Assembly (NCBI GenBank): GCA_021779375.1
Contig: JAJYAT010000002.1
Span: 116,373 to 180,372, forward strand
Reading direction: 5' to 3'
Length of the DNA: 64,000 bases
From: a bacterium
Lineage (GTDB): Bacteria; Patescibacteriota; Gracilibacteria; JAHISY01
Within the stretch, counting starts at the first letter, position 1. Each line of letters begins with the position of its first letter. The notes under the pieces are model-generated. The model was not told the origin of the DNA. It ran no database searches and was given only the letters and a program-made list of their open reading frames with translations. Position numbers and translations under genes: made by a program. This document shows positions 23,824 to 32,784 of this stretch, piece after piece.

Positions 23824-24354
23824 TCAAGCCTTCAAGCCCTGCTCGTAGATAAAAATCTTGGCAGCCCGCGCCTCCGCCGGATAAATTTTCTGCGGCTCGA
23901 AGCCCGGCAGGCTAAAACTCGCAGAAATTATTCGCGCGCCCGGCTTCAATTCTTTTTTAAATTTGGGCGAAAGCTTCAGCATCACCTCAGGCAAGAGATA
24001 GCAGAAAACCACATCCGCTTGCGACAAATCCGCTGTGAAGAAATTGCGGCGGTAGATTTTCGCCTTGGTGCCTTTGAGCAAGCGATTCGCCTGCGCCAGC
24101 AACCACACGAAAACTGAGATTTCATAGCCTTCCGCGACCGCACCAAAAAATTTTTCCGCCCGAAAAACGATGCGACCATCACCGCAGCCGAGATCGACGA
24201 CTTTTTCACCAGGACGAATTTTCGCGACCAGCAGCATTTTGGCAATCGTCTTACGATTCGACGGCACGAAGGGTGAACGAAAAAATCCCGCGACGAAAAA
24301 ATAAAACAGTGCGAGAAGCAAGACAAGTCCGAGAAAAATGAAGAAATCGACCAC
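23824..24354 (-). CDS. Membrane-anchored SAM-dependent methyltransferase
   Basis: A 176-residue class I methyltransferase. Residues 1-25 form a hydrophobic helix ([22 protein letters not shown]), and the SAM-binding motif I is [12 protein letters not shown] near residue 52, followed by the acidic residue in GYEIS and a motif near [13 protein letters not shown]. The small size and N-terminal anchor resemble the DOT1-like/50S-L11-type short methyltransferases found in many reduced bacteria; the substrate is unknown. It starts with GTG at 24354, with TAAAAT 6 nt upstream, divergent from ribBA. Confidence 0.75.
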   Translation of the reverse strand: MVDFFIFLGLVLLLALFYFFVAGFFRSPFVPSNRKTIAKMLLVAKIRPGEKVVDLGCGDGRIVFRAEKFFGAVAEGYEISVFVWLLAQANRLLKGTKAKIYRRNFFTADLSQADVVFCYLLPEVMLKLSPKFKKELKPGARIISASFSLPGFEPQKIYPAEARAAKIFIYEQGLKA

Positions 24355-24360
24355 GCAAAC

Positions 24361-24366
24361 ATTTTA
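24361..24366 (-). promoter_or_regulatory. -10 box of the methyltransferase gene (leaderless, GTG start)
   Basis: TAAAAT on the minus strand, 6 nt before the GTG at 24354. Lies back to back with the ribBA -10 box at 24391, 24 bp away. Confidence 0.5.
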
Positions 24367-24390
24367 CTCGCAATTTTGCGCGTGCCGAAT

Positions 24391-24396
24391 TAAAAT
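24391..24396 (+). promoter_or_regulatory. -10 box of ribBA (leaderless)
   Basis: TAAAAT at 24391-24396, 7 nt before the ATG at 24404. A TCGCAA -35-like box stands 17 bp upstream (24368-24373). No room for a riboswitch leader, so an FMN riboswitch is absent. Confidence 0.55.
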
Positions 24397-24403
24397 CTTG
24401 CGC

Positions 24404-25603
24404 ATGCTGAATACAATCGAAGAAGCGCTTCGGGATTTGAAGCGCGGGAAAATGGTAATCGTCGTCGACGACGAAAATCGCGAAAACGAGGGTGACCTCA
24501 TTTTGCCGGCGGAAAAAGTGACGCCGCAAATTATTAATTTTTGCGCCAGCGAAGGGCGCGGACTGATCTGCACGCCTGTCTCGCTCGAAATCGCCAATCA
24601 GCTGAATTTTCAGCCGATGAATTGCAACCCAGAGGATCCCGACGGCTGTAATTTCGCCATTTCCTGTGATTTGAAAGAAGGCATCGCAAGCGGAATCTCC
24701 GCCAGCGACCGCGCCAAAACGATTCAAAAAATCGCCGACCCGCAAGCGAAAGCCACTGACTTCGTCCGCCCAGGACATGTCTTTCCGCTGCGTGCGAAAA
24801 AAGGCGGCGTCTTGGTCCGCACCGGACACACGGAAGCGACCGTCGATCTCGCCCGGCTCGCCGGTTTCCGCGAAGCTGGCATTTGCTGTGAAATCATGAA
24901 AAAAGACGGCACGATGGCGCGCCTCCCCGATCTGCAAAAATTCGCGAAAAAATGGAAACTCAAAATTATTTCAATCGAAGCGCTAATCGCTTTTCGCATG
25001 GCGAAAGAGTGTTTCGTCGCCAAAGTCGCCGAATCGAAGCTGCCGACGAAATTCGGTGATTTCAAAATTAGCGTCTTCCGTAATTTACTGAATCCGAGCG
25101 AGGAGCATCTCGCACTCGTCAAAGGCGAAGTCGCCGGCAAGAAAAATGTTTTGGTGCGTGTCCATTCGGAATGTCTGACTTCAGACGCTTTCGGCAGCCT
25201 GCGTTGCGATTGCCGCGAGCAGAAAGAACTCGCCCTCGAGAAAATCGGGAAAGAGGACGGCGTGCTTTTATTTCTACGACAAGAAGGTCGCGGCATCGGA
25301 CTGTGCAATAAAATTCGCGCATATGAATTGCAGGACCGCGGCGCGGATACCGTCGAAGCGAATGAGAAGCTTGGATTCGCCGCAGACGAACGGAATTATG
25401 GCATCGGCGCGCAAATTCTCGCCGAACTCGGGCTGACTTCGATTAAACTACTCACGAACAATCCGAAAAAACTCGCCGGAATCGCCGGATACGGATTGAA
25501 AATCACGAAAAGAATTCCGCTCGAAACTTCACCGAATGCCACGAATCGCAAATATCTCGCCACAAAAAAACGCAAGCTCGGACACACGCTCAAAAAAGTC
25601 TGA
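24404..25603 (+). CDS. ribBA: Bifunctional DHBP synthase / GTP cyclohydrolase II
   Basis: Catalyses the two entry steps of riboflavin synthesis: ribulose 5-phosphate to dihydroxybutanone phosphate, and GTP to the pyrimidine precursor. Start at the ATG 24404, which matches the family N-terminus ([20 protein letters not shown]); the frame extends upstream only by non-homologous codons. The N-terminal RibB half shows [12 protein letters not shown] and [14 protein letters not shown]; the C-terminal RibA half has the zinc cysteines [17 protein letters not shown] and [10 protein letters not shown]. The 399-residue length is typical. ribD follows after 10 bp. ribE and ribH are not in the window. Confidence 0.95.
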   Translation: MLNTIEEALRDLKRGKMVIVVDDENRENEGDLILPAEKVTPQIINFCASEGRGLICTPVSLEIANQLNFQPMNCNPEDPDGCNFAISCDLKEGIASGISASDRAKTIQKIADPQAKATDFVRPGHVFPLRAKKGGVLVRTGHTEATVDLARLAGFREAGICCEIMKKDGTMARLPDLQKFAKKWKLKIISIEALIAFRMAKECFVAKVAESKLPTKFGDFKISVFRNLLNPSEEHLALVKGEVAGKKNVLVRVHSECLTSDAFGSLRCDCREQKELALEKIGKEDGVLLFLRQEGRGIGLCNKIRAYELQDRGADTVEANEKLGFAADERNYGIGAQILAELGLTSIKLLTNNPKKLAGIAGYGLKITKRIPLETSPNATNRKYLATKKRKLGHTLKKV

Positions 25604-25613
25604 GGTAAAACTT

Positions 25614-26579
25614 ATGCGCCGTGCCATTTTTTTGGCAAGCAAGGCGATCAATCCGAATCCGAATCCACGCGTCGGCGCGATAATTTTGCGGAATAGAAAA
25701 GTCGTCGGCGAAGGCTGGCACGAAAAAGCCGGCGGACCGCACGCCGAAGTTTTAGCCTTGAAACAAGCTGGCGCGAAAGCCAAAGGCGGCGAACTTTTCG
25801 TCACGCTCGAACCCTGCAATCACCAAGGACGCACGCCGCCCTGCGCACAAACAGTCCTAAAATCAGGGATTAAAAAGGTTTTCATCGGCATGCTTGATCC
25901 GAATCCGCTCGCCGCGGGCGGGGCGCAGTTTTTGCGCGCAAATGGAGTCGGGGTCAAAGTCGGAATTTTGGAAAAAGATTGTCGCAAGCTAAATCGCGTT
26001 TGGTTAAAAAGCTTGTCCTCGCGAAAGCGGGGATCACAGGAAAAAATGCCCTTTGTCGCACTGAAGCTCGCGCTCAACGAACGCGGCTCGACCATCCCTA
26101 AGCCGGGCAAAAAATGGATTAGCTCAGAAAAAAGTCGGCGCGAAGTCATGCGCTTGCGACGCAATTTTGACGCAATCGCAGTCGGCGTCGGCACGATCGT
26201 CGCGGACAATCCGCGGCTCACGATCCGCGGCTTGAAGATTGCGAAGCAGCCCGCGCGAATTATTTTCGACCCGAACGGACGAACACCGAAAAATGCCAAA
26301 GTCTTGAAAAATAGCGGTGAAACACTTTTAATCACGCGCCGCGAATTTCCCGGTTACGATCTACGGAAAATTTTGAAGAAACTTTACACACGCGGCATTC
26401 ACTCGATTTTTTTGGAAGGCGGACTGACGACGGCTGAGAAATTTTTAAAGGCAAATTTGATTGACGAGATTTTCCTTTTTCAAAAAGGCAGCAAAGCGAG
26501 GATAAAAATTTGGCAGAAAAAACGGCTCAGAAAAATTGAGGAATTCGACGGCGACGCGCTTTTTTATTGGCAAAAATAA
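25614..26579 (+). CDS. ribD: Riboflavin biosynthesis deaminase/reductase
   Basis: Deaminates and reduces the pyrimidine intermediate made by RibA. Start at ATG 25614, preceded by GAGGT, one of the few recognisable Shine-Dalgarno sites here. N-terminal CDA-type zinc site: PHAEVLAL and PCNHQGRTPPC. The C-terminal reductase has VGVGTIVADNPRLTIR and FLEGGLTTAE. At 321 residues it is shorter than the ~360 of most RibD. Between the domains is SLSSRKRGSQEKMPF, encoded by a REP-like hairpin (26010-26035) kept in frame. It is cotranscribed with ribBA. Confidence 0.92.
   Translation: MRRAIFLASKAINPNPNPRVGAIILRNRKVVGEGWHEKAGGPHAEVLALKQAGAKAKGGELFVTLEPCNHQGRTPPCAQTVLKSGIKKVFIGMLDPNPLAAGGAQFLRANGVGVKVGILEKDCRKLNRVWLKSLSSRKRGSQEKMPFVALKLALNERGSTIPKPGKKWISSEKSRREVMRLRRNFDAIAVGVGTIVADNPRLTIRGLKIAKQPARIIFDPNGRTPKNAKVLKNSGETLLITRREFPGYDLRKILKKLYTRGIHSIFLEGGLTTAEKFLKANLIDEIFLFQKGSKARIKIWQKKRLRKIEEFDGDALFYWQK
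26010..26035. repeat. CTTGTCC-type REP hairpin inside ribD
   Basis: GCTTGTCCTCGCGAAAGCGG then GGATC. Same family, inverted, at 26601-26627 (ribD-rpmA spacer) and at 53065-53092 (inside ispH). Confidence 0.7.
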
Positions 26580-26600
26580 AATTAGGTTGTAAAATCCGCC

Positions 26601-26627
26601 AATCCCCGCCTACGCGAGGACAAGCTT
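26601..26627. repeat. CTTGTCC-type REP hairpin between ribD and rpmA
   Basis: AATCCCCGCCTACGCGAGG then ACAAGCTT; inverted relative to the copy inside ribD 570 bp away. Confidence 0.7.
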
Positions 26628-26638
26628 AATTTCAAACA

Positions 26639-26920
26639 ATGGCTCATAAGAAAGCTGGTGGCTCCACCCAAAATACGCGTGATTCGCAGCCGAAATATCT
26701 CGGCGTGAAAAAATTCGGCGGTGAGAAAGTCGTCGCCGGAAATATCATCCTGCGGCAAAAAGGCATGAAATATGAGCCGGGAACAAATGTCTACGCTGGC
26801 AAAGATTTTTCACTACACGCGACGATTGCCGGCCAGGTGAAGTTTTCTGAGAAGCGCATTCTGAAATTCAACGGACAGAAAAAACGCAAAACCATCGTCG
26901 CAGTCGAGGCGGTGAAATAA
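26639..26920 (+). CDS. rpmA: 50S ribosomal protein L27 (bL27)
   Basis: A 93-residue bL27. It starts [16 protein letters not shown], the flexible N-terminal tail that reaches the peptidyl-transferase centre, and contains [23 protein letters not shown], of which the core LGVKKFGGE and GNIILRQKG are family hallmarks, and [16 protein letters not shown]. There is no cleavable extension of the Firmicutes type. It is not followed by obg, and rplU is not adjacent, unlike in most bacteria. A strong intrinsic terminator follows at 26945. Confidence 0.95.
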   Translation: MAHKKAGGSTQNTRDSQPKYLGVKKFGGEKVVAGNIILRQKGMKYEPGTNVYAGKDFSLHATIAGQVKFSEKRILKFNGQKKRKTIVAVEAVK

Positions 26921-26944
26921 AACTCAGACGAGCTCAACGAGCGC

Positions 26945-26967
26945 GCCTTTTGCGAAAAAGGCTTTTT
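26945..26967 (+). terminator. Intrinsic terminator after rpmA
   Basis: Stem GCCTTTT (26945-26951) / AAAAGGC (26956-26962) followed by TTTTT. Its 3' arm and loop overlap the -35 box of the next promoter (26950-26955). Confidence 0.75.
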
Positions 26968-26978
26968 CGTGCTAAAAT
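26950..26978 (+). promoter_or_regulatory. Promoter of the orphan gene at 27000
   Basis: TTGCGA (26950-26955), 17 bp, TAAAAT (26973-26978) with an extended TGC. It starts inside the rpmA terminator hairpin. Confidence 0.55.
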
Positions 26979-26999
26979 ACCCAGATTTAAAAATTAAAA

Positions 27000-27455
27000 A
27001 TGAACGTAGATATAAAAACCGCAGCACTAAATTCACAGCCAACTGAGTCGCCACAATTGCGCACAAAAATCACGCAAGAGACTAAACATCAAGAAATTGG
27101 CTGTAAAACAGCGATTCAATTAGCCTGCATGGGTCCAATAGTGCCCCAAGAGAAAAAAAAGGAGAAGTGGATTCAATCACGCTCCCCGGAAAGAACCAAT
27201 GGTGAGCCGAATTTTATTAAAATTGGTAACAACTCATTAGCTGATGCAATTTCAAATTCGGATTCTGAAAAAGTTTTAAGCTCAGATACTAAATCAAATC
27301 TGTGGCGCAAACTCGTACAATATTTGAAAAGCATCGATAAGGATAATCAGGCAACTTATTCTCCTGATGATGAAATCGTAGTTAGAAAAGATGAAGCTGG
27401 ACCGTACTTAATTTTTCTACGAGATAAAAAGAGTAGCCCCAAGATTCGACCCTAA
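27000..27455 (+). CDS. Hypothetical protein, 151 aa
   Basis: Not recognised. AT-rich codons, a polar and Lys/Ser-rich N-terminal two-thirds that looks disordered, and a more ordered end with alternating charged and hydrophobic residues (SPDDEIVVRKDEAGPYLIFLRDKK), possibly a small beta domain. No signal peptide. It has its own promoter and overlaps the convergent murC stop by 4 bp. Confidence 0.5.
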   Translation: MNVDIKTAALNSQPTESPQLRTKITQETKHQEIGCKTAIQLACMGPIVPQEKKKEKWIQSRSPERTNGEPNFIKIGNNSLADAISNSDSEKVLSSDTKSNLWRKLVQYLKSIDKDNQATYSPDDEIVVRKDEAGPYLIFLRDKKSSPKIRP

Positions 27456-28747
27456 TTTCCAAGTAGCTCGCGCGAAATTTTGAAAACGTCGCCTGCACCC
27501 ATCACAATCACGACATCGTCTTTTTGCAAATTTGCTTTCAGCCAATCGACTGTCTTAGCGAAATCTTCGGTGAAAATCGCTTTGACTCCAGACTTGGTAA
27601 TCTCGTCGACGAGATCCTGACCGGAAATTTTATTGGCGGAATTCGCCTCATCGCGCACGGCGTAAATATTTGGGATCACGACTAAATCAGCATCGAGAAA
27701 ACTCAGTCCAATTTCGACGAGCATTTTTTGGGCGCGATCCAGCTGGTGCTGCTGGTAGACGACGATAATTTTTTGGGTAGGAAAACGCTCGCGCGCTGCC
27801 TCAAGCGTCGCGATAATTTCGGTCGGATGATGCGCATAATCGTCGAAAATTTGCGCGCCGCGAAATTCGCCGCGCAGCTCGAAACGCCGCTCCCCGCCTT
27901 CGAAATTTTCGAGTCCGGTTTGGAATTTGGCGGAATCAATCGCGAGCAATTCACCGACGACGAAAGCCAGCTTCGCGTTGCGGCGGTTCATTTCACCCGG
28001 AATTTTGAGCGCGAAATGCTCCAGCACATCGCCCGCGTCGAAGAAATGCGACGCAGCGGCGATGATTTTTTCCAGATTCTGCTCATGCGAATTCGCGACC
28101 AACACGCCGTCACTCGGCAGCTTCCCGACAAATTCGACGAAGGCTGATTCGTAATCCGCCCAGTTTTTGTAATAATCGAGATGATCCGGCTCGGCATTCG
28201 TGACGACCAAGATCTGCGGATTGAAATTCAGAAAGGCGCGACGATATTCACATGCCTCGATGACGAACCAGTCTGAATTTCCAAGTCGCGCGTTTTGATG
28301 GTCGAGCAATTTCAGATTCGTACCGACGAGACAGGAAATGTCCTCGCCTGCTGCGAGACAACCCGCGATAATCAAACTTGTCGTCGTCGTCTTGCCGTGC
28401 GTGCCGGCAACCGCGATTACTTTTTTTCCAGCAAGAAATTGACCCAAAGCCTGCGGATAGCTGAGAATTTTGAGGCCGCGTTTGGTCGCCTCGACAATCT
28501 CGGGATTAGACAAATTCGCTGCCAAAGTGTGGACAACAACTTCGCAGTCAGCTGGAATATTCTCGGCTGCTTGCGGCGTAGAAATAGCAAATCCCTCACT
28601 ACGCAACTTCGTGACAATCGGCGAAGCTTCGGCATCGGAACCGCTCACATTTTTGCCAGAATCGCGCAAAAGCCGCGCCAAACCAGACATTCCGATTCCC
28701 CCGATTCCAACGAAATGAAAATTATCTTCAAAAAACATCTGGATCAT
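27452..28747 (-). CDS. murC: UDP-N-acetylmuramate-L-alanine ligase
   Basis: Adds L-Ala to UDP-MurNAc, the first amino acid of the peptidoglycan stem. The 431-residue protein has HFVGIGGIGMSGLA at the start (UDP-binding), the ATP loop VAGTHGKTTTTSLI near residue 110, EACEYRRAFL, and DYAHHPTEI in the C-terminal domain. Either the ATG at 28747 or the one three codons on could be the start. The other mur genes are elsewhere. It shows that the organism makes peptidoglycan, in agreement with the amidase-SpoIID and LCP genes nearby. Confidence 0.93.
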   Translation of the reverse strand: MIQMFFEDNFHFVGIGGIGMSGLARLLRDSGKNVSGSDAEASPIVTKLRSEGFAISTPQAAENIPADCEVVVHTLAANLSNPEIVEATKRGLKILSYPQALGQFLAGKKVIAVAGTHGKTTTTSLIIAGCLAAGEDISCLVGTNLKLLDHQNARLGNSDWFVIEACEYRRAFLNFNPQILVVTNAEPDHLDYYKNWADYESAFVEFVGKLPSDGVLVANSHEQNLEKIIAAASHFFDAGDVLEHFALKIPGEMNRRNAKLAFVVGELLAIDSAKFQTGLENFEGGERRFELRGEFRGAQIFDDYAHHPTEIIATLEAARERFPTQKIIVVYQQHQLDRAQKMLVEIGLSFLDADLVVIPNIYAVRDEANSANKISGQDLVDEITKSGVKAIFTEDFAKTVDWLKANLQKDDVVIVMGAGDVFKISRELLGN

Positions 28748-28773
28748 TTTAACTCACAATTTTTATGAAAATT

Positions 28774-29040
28774 CTAAATTGTAACATTAATTGCTTCTAT
28801 TTCATGAAGTACAGTTTCTCGAATTTCTTTCCAAAGACGAAGTTGATTAAGTCTTGCTGATGTTTTAAGTGCCTGAAAAGAATACTGCAAAAGCTCAAGA
28901 AAAACATTAATTGATTCTAAATGCTCACGGCAAATCGATTTAATTTCTCTGCGAAAATTCTCAATCATCAAGGATAATGTATCTTGATCTAAAGAATCTG
29001 GATCTTGCAAAAAAGTTTGAAAATTTAGCTCGCCTGGCAT
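28774..29040 (-). CDS. Small hypothetical helical protein, 88 aa
   Basis: Not recognised. Entirely helical by inspection (NFRREIKSICREHLESINVFLELLQYSFQALKTS), AT-rich codons, no signal peptide or membrane helix. ATG at 29040. Lies between murC and the cell-wall fusion gene on the same strand. A similar-sized helical orphan is at 53626, but I see no convincing homology between them. Confidence 0.5.
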   Translation of the reverse strand: MPGELNFQTFLQDPDSLDQDTLSLMIENFRREIKSICREHLESINVFLELLQYSFQALKTSARLNQLRLWKEIRETVLHEIEAINVTI

Positions 29041-29090
29041 TCTAAAAAATTATCAGCCGCGATTCTAGGGCACATTCTACGAAATGCAAA

Positions 29091-32000
29091 TTAATACATT
29101 TTCTTCACTTCAATCTTATTGAAAAAGTAATTCAAAATCTCGCTCGCAGTTTTGCCTTCCTTCGCCAAACCAGCCGCGCCGCGACCCGAGACGCCGACAC
29201 CGTGACCGCGCGCATTGTCCGGACAGCGCACGCCCGCGTCCGCGGAAGTTCCGCCGCAACTCCACGGATCTTCGACGACTTTGACGAAATCGAAATCGAC
29301 CGCACCCCAACCAGCCGCGACGGAAGTTTTGGTGACGCCGCCGGAGCTCGTGAAATAAGGTGTTTTCGCGACATGTCCATTGAAAGTCACGACCTGACCG
29401 CGCGTCGCCTGGACGATGTCAGGCAATCCGCCCGCAATTTCGTAATTGTAGCCGAAGTATTGCTGGAAGCGCTGCGGTGAATCGTCGCCGTCCCACGCCA
29501 TTCCGGGAAATTTCCGATGTTCCGGTCCGACATAATAGAGTGCGTAGGAGCGCGCAAGAATGACCATTGTTTTTTTCTTTTCGACTGGATCACTCGGCGA
29601 AGCTTCGGCGATGCCAGCGAGATAATCTTCGAGTGGCAACTCATTGATCAAAACCAAAGTATCACCCATGCGCCGCACTTCGAGAATGCCGCGGAATTTG
29701 TTGTAATTTATTTTGCCATTCCAATTCGGATGCCACCAACTCGGCACTTCGAGAATCGTGTCGCCCTCAGGCAAGACGCGCACATACTGACCGTCTTGTA
29801 ATTTGTCGAGCGAAAAATCAGCGAAACTGCCGCGGAAAAGAGTCTTGCCAAATTGTTCAATTGCAAATGGTCCGCCGCCAATCGTGATTTTGGTCGACTC
29901 GAGACCAAGCTTGATGCGAATCGCCGGTCCGGCCGACGCATCGGTCACGACAGGTGTCGCTGCCGCTGGCTCGGTGGAACTAGTGGAATTCGCCGCACTG
30001 GCAGAACTTTCCGAACTAGTGGAGACTCCCGAACTGGCGGAAGTTTCTGGTTGCGCGGAACTGACCGAACTCGTGGAATTCTGGGAATTGGCGGTGTTTT
30101 GCGAATCTGGTTTTCTGACGGCAATGTTAATTTCCTTACCGCGGATACGACCGAGCCCGCGCAGCATCGGCGCAACGCACAAATTCTCGAGTGAAGCGTC
30201 CGAACTTTTTTTGATTACGAAACGGAAAGTCCCGATACTTCCCGGTGCAACGGAAGTCTCAATCAGCTTCGCCGGCTGAGTCGCGGACAGCCAGCTGCTC
30301 GTCGCGAACGACGACGGTTCGGCGGGCAAGTTTTGGAGCAGAACATCGCGCGCATTCCAAGTCACATTGCCCGTATTTTTGAATTTCAATTCAACCTCCG
30401 CCGTCGCGCCCTTCGCGAGAGCGAAAGTCGGCGCCGGCGTGATGAGCTCGCCCGTGAGTCGCGGCGGATTCACTTCTACGAGGAAATCAATCGGTGTCAT
30501 TTCCTTGATCTTGCCAGCTGTCCAGCGCGGCTGCAGCGTGAGTAAATATTTGCCCGCTTGAGTCGAGGCAGTGACGGGAAATTCGACTTTGACGACCGCA
30601 TTTTGCGCGACTTTGTTTGGTAATTTCAAATTACCAGTGCCAATTTTCGCACCTTCATTTGTCAGAATTTTCAACTCGAAAGCATCCGGCGTCCAATCAA
30701 CCTGCGAGGTGTTGCGGAATTCGAGCGAGAGATTCTTGGTCTCGCCCGGCTCGAAACGCAAATCCGTGCCACTCGATTTACCGAGAATTTCGCCGGAAAA
30801 ACGCGGCTCACGCACGGAGATGTGAAATTGCATACCGTAATCCGGCAGGACCAAACCGCCGCGCGCCGCCGGCTGAAAACCGAGATAATAACGCCCCGCC
30901 CGTGACGGTGCCGTGAGATCCATTTTGAAATTCGCGGTTCCGCCGGGAGGCGTGTCCGCCGTGAGATAACCAACAATCGCGGAATTAGTGAAAGGCGAAA
31001 TCGAACCATCCGTCGTCTGCAAAACCATGCGACTCGCTCCGCTCGCTTTCCAGGTGAAATCCGATTTATTTAAAACTGTAATCTCGGCCTTGCCGGTCGT
31101 CGCCGGTGCGAAGGGCTGCGGCGGCCAAATCGCATTGATTAATTGATAGTCGAGCTTCGTCGGCTCAAGCACATTGACGACGAGATAAAATTTGCGCAGC
31201 TCTTCAGAGCCAATCTGAAGCGCCAGCCCGAAGCGGTAACGTCCCGGTTTCGCTGCGGCAGTGAGCGGAATGCGGAGATCGGCTGTGCCACCACTCGAAA
31301 CAGCCGAAGTCAGTTTGACGGCGAATTCCGATCCGCCCGCAATCGCGACACCGGTTTTGTTGCGCAAGATTTCGGCTTTCGCGACGACGATCTGCGAGCC
31401 TGCCGGCCAAGCTTTTTGCCCAACGTTTTTCAGTTTGAATTTCGCAGTCGCTTCACCGAAAGGCTGCACATTGACCGGGGAATCTTTTTCGAGAATGCTG
31501 AAATCGTAATCCGCCGCGCTCATTTTGTTGCCGCGAGCGTAATTCATCGCGTCAGTCGCGAGCGTCGAGAGGTAGGAATAAAGTGAGTTCCCCGGACAAA
31601 CCGTCGCACCGTAATCGCGGTGACCAACGAGATTGCGCGTGTTCGCTCCGTGAAAATCCGAGAACTGTTCGAGATCCAGTCCGTAAAAATTGGAAAGCTC
31701 TCCCAGTAAACGCGCGCCGGATTCGAGAGCATTCTCGGAAGGCATTTCGTTTTGGAAATTACCGATGAAAGCGACGCCGATGGTATCCGTATTCGCGCAA
31801 TAAGTGTGCCCGCCAACGACGAAGTCACCACCACTGCGTCCTTCGTAAATATTGCCAAGCGGATCAATCAAAAAATTGTAGCCGATGTCGCCCCAGCCGC
31901 GCGTCCGCGCGTGATAGTAGTAAATCGCCTGCACCATAATTTCAGCGTCTTCTTTGTCGAATTTGTTGTCGCCGTTCAAGTCTTTTTCTCCGCCCTCAGC

Positions 32001-32678
32001 AGAATGGTGAATGATGATTTTTTTGATTTCTGTGGAATAAGTGCGCGGCCACTGCAGCTCCTCACCCGTAGAATTCGTGGTGATTTTGCGACCGTCCGTC
32101 TGGAATTCGTCGGGATGATTCGCAATCCAGTCTGTGCATTTTTGATCCGCCGCCGCGCTCGACGCACCCGCTTCTTTGTCGTCCACTTTGAGGAGCAAAC
32201 TCTCGTCCGCACCCCATTCATCACGCGCGACGATGCCGAGCTCTTCCATCTGCGCCGCTGCCGCCGGAACTAAATTCCACGGTTGACGCACTGACAAGTT
32301 TTTCGTTTCGACAGTGAAGTCGTGTGCTCGTGCGCCCGCCGCGCCGGAAAGCGTGACGTCAAATTTCCAGGCCTTCGCGAGCGGCGTGACCGCGAAACCT
32401 GAGCAAGCGGAACCTTCGCACTCGATCCCGAGATTGCGCTCGGCGAGCTGTCCGCTTCCGTCGGCGACTTCGAAAAATCCGCGGACCGTCGCAGTCGCCT
32501 CGCCGTCGAGTGTAAATTTGAAAAAGAAAGCGTTGAACTCGCCGTCACGAACAAGCGGCGAAACGAAACTCGCCGAATTCGCAGCTGTGGGAATTTCGAC
32601 AACCACGGTAGCGAGGTCGAAATTCTGACACGCCGAAAGAAAAACGAGCGAGATAAATGCGAAGAAGAGTTTTTTCAT
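29091..32678 (-). CDS. Secreted lipoprotein: PGRP-type amidase fused to SpoIID-type lytic transglycosylase
   Basis: Start set at the ATG 32678, which gives a lipoprotein signal (KKLFFAFISLVFLSAC); the frame extends 12 codons upstream. Of 1195 residues, ~140-390 are an amidase_2/PGRP domain with IIIHHSA, YNFLIDPLGNIYEGR and VGHRDYGATVCPG (His, His, Cys zinc ligands). An EF-hand-like calcium loop DLNGDNKFDKED is inserted right after HHS. Four or so Ig-like/CARDB-type beta domains follow, then a Ser/Thr-rich linker near residue 870-910. The last ~230 residues are a SpoIID domain: LPLEDYLAGIAEASP (catalytic Glu), ILARSYAL, RGHGVGVSGRGAAGLA. The amidase would strip stem peptides and SpoIID would cut the resulting bare glycan, both in one protein. 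A cell-division or host-wall role is inferred. Confidence 0.88.
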   Translation of the reverse strand: MKKLFFAFISLVFLSACQNFDLATVVVEIPTAANSASFVSPLVRDGEFNAFFFKFTLDGEATATVRGFFEVADGSGQLAERNLGIECEGSACSGFAVTPLAKAWKFDVTLSGAAGARAHDFTVETKNLSVRQPWNLVPAAAAQMEELGIVARDEWGADESLLLKVDDKEAGASSAAADQKCTDWIANHPDEFQTDGRKITTNSTGEELQWPRTYSTEIKKIIIHHSAEGGEKDLNGDNKFDKEDAEIMVQAIYYYHARTRGWGDIGYNFLIDPLGNIYEGRSGGDFVVGGHTYCANTDTIGVAFIGNFQNEMPSENALESGARLLGELSNFYGLDLEQFSDFHGANTRNLVGHRDYGATVCPGNSLYSYLSTLATDAMNYARGNKMSAADYDFSILEKDSPVNVQPFGEATAKFKLKNVGQKAWPAGSQIVVAKAEILRNKTGVAIAGGSEFAVKLTSAVSSGGTADLRIPLTAAAKPGRYRFGLALQIGSEELRKFYLVVNVLEPTKLDYQLINAIWPPQPFAPATTGKAEITVLNKSDFTWKASGASRMVLQTTDGSISPFTNSAIVGYLTADTPPGGTANFKMDLTAPSRAGRYYLGFQPAARGGLVLPDYGMQFHISVREPRFSGEILGKSSGTDLRFEPGETKNLSLEFRNTSQVDWTPDAFELKILTNEGAKIGTGNLKLPNKVAQNAVVKVEFPVTASTQAGKYLLTLQPRWTAGKIKEMTPIDFLVEVNPPRLTGELITPAPTFALAKGATAEVELKFKNTGNVTWNARDVLLQNLPAEPSSFATSSWLSATQPAKLIETSVAPGSIGTFRFVIKKSSDASLENLCVAPMLRGLGRIRGKEINIAVRKPDSQNTANSQNSTSSVSSAQPETSASSGVSTSSESSASAANSTSSTEPAAATPVVTDASAGPAIRIKLGLESTKITIGGGPFAIEQFGKTLFRGSFADFSLDKLQDGQYVRVLPEGDTILEVPSWWHPNWNGKINYNKFRGILEVRRMGDTLVLINELPLEDYLAGIAEASPSDPVEKKKTMVILARSYALYYVGPEHRKFPGMAWDGDDSPQRFQQYFGYNYEIAGGLPDIVQATRGQVVTFNGHVAKTPYFTSSGGVTKTSVAAGWGAVDFDFVKVVEDPWSCGGTSADAGVRCPDNARGHGVGVSGRGAAGLAKEGKTASEILNYFFNKIEVKKMY

Positions 32679-32743
32679 TGCGGGCAACTTTTTATGCGGG
32701 AATGATTCTGCCAAAAAATCGCCCGCAGCTCAACTCCGGTCTT

Positions 32744-32772
32744 TTGCTTTCACCGAGCCGCAAAATTAGAAT
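32744..32772 (+). promoter_or_regulatory. Promoter of the membrane protein-LCP operon
   Basis: TTGCTT (32744-32749), 17 bp, TAGAAT (32767-32772), 12 nt before the ATG at 32785. Same -35 sequence and spacing as the infA promoter. Confidence 0.65.
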
Positions 32773-32784
32773 GCTCCGGAATTT

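Noticed and set aside
24367..24403. FMN riboswitch upstream of ribBA
   Set aside because: The -10 box is 7 nt from the ATG and only 49 bp separate the divergent gene starts, leaving no room for an RFN element.
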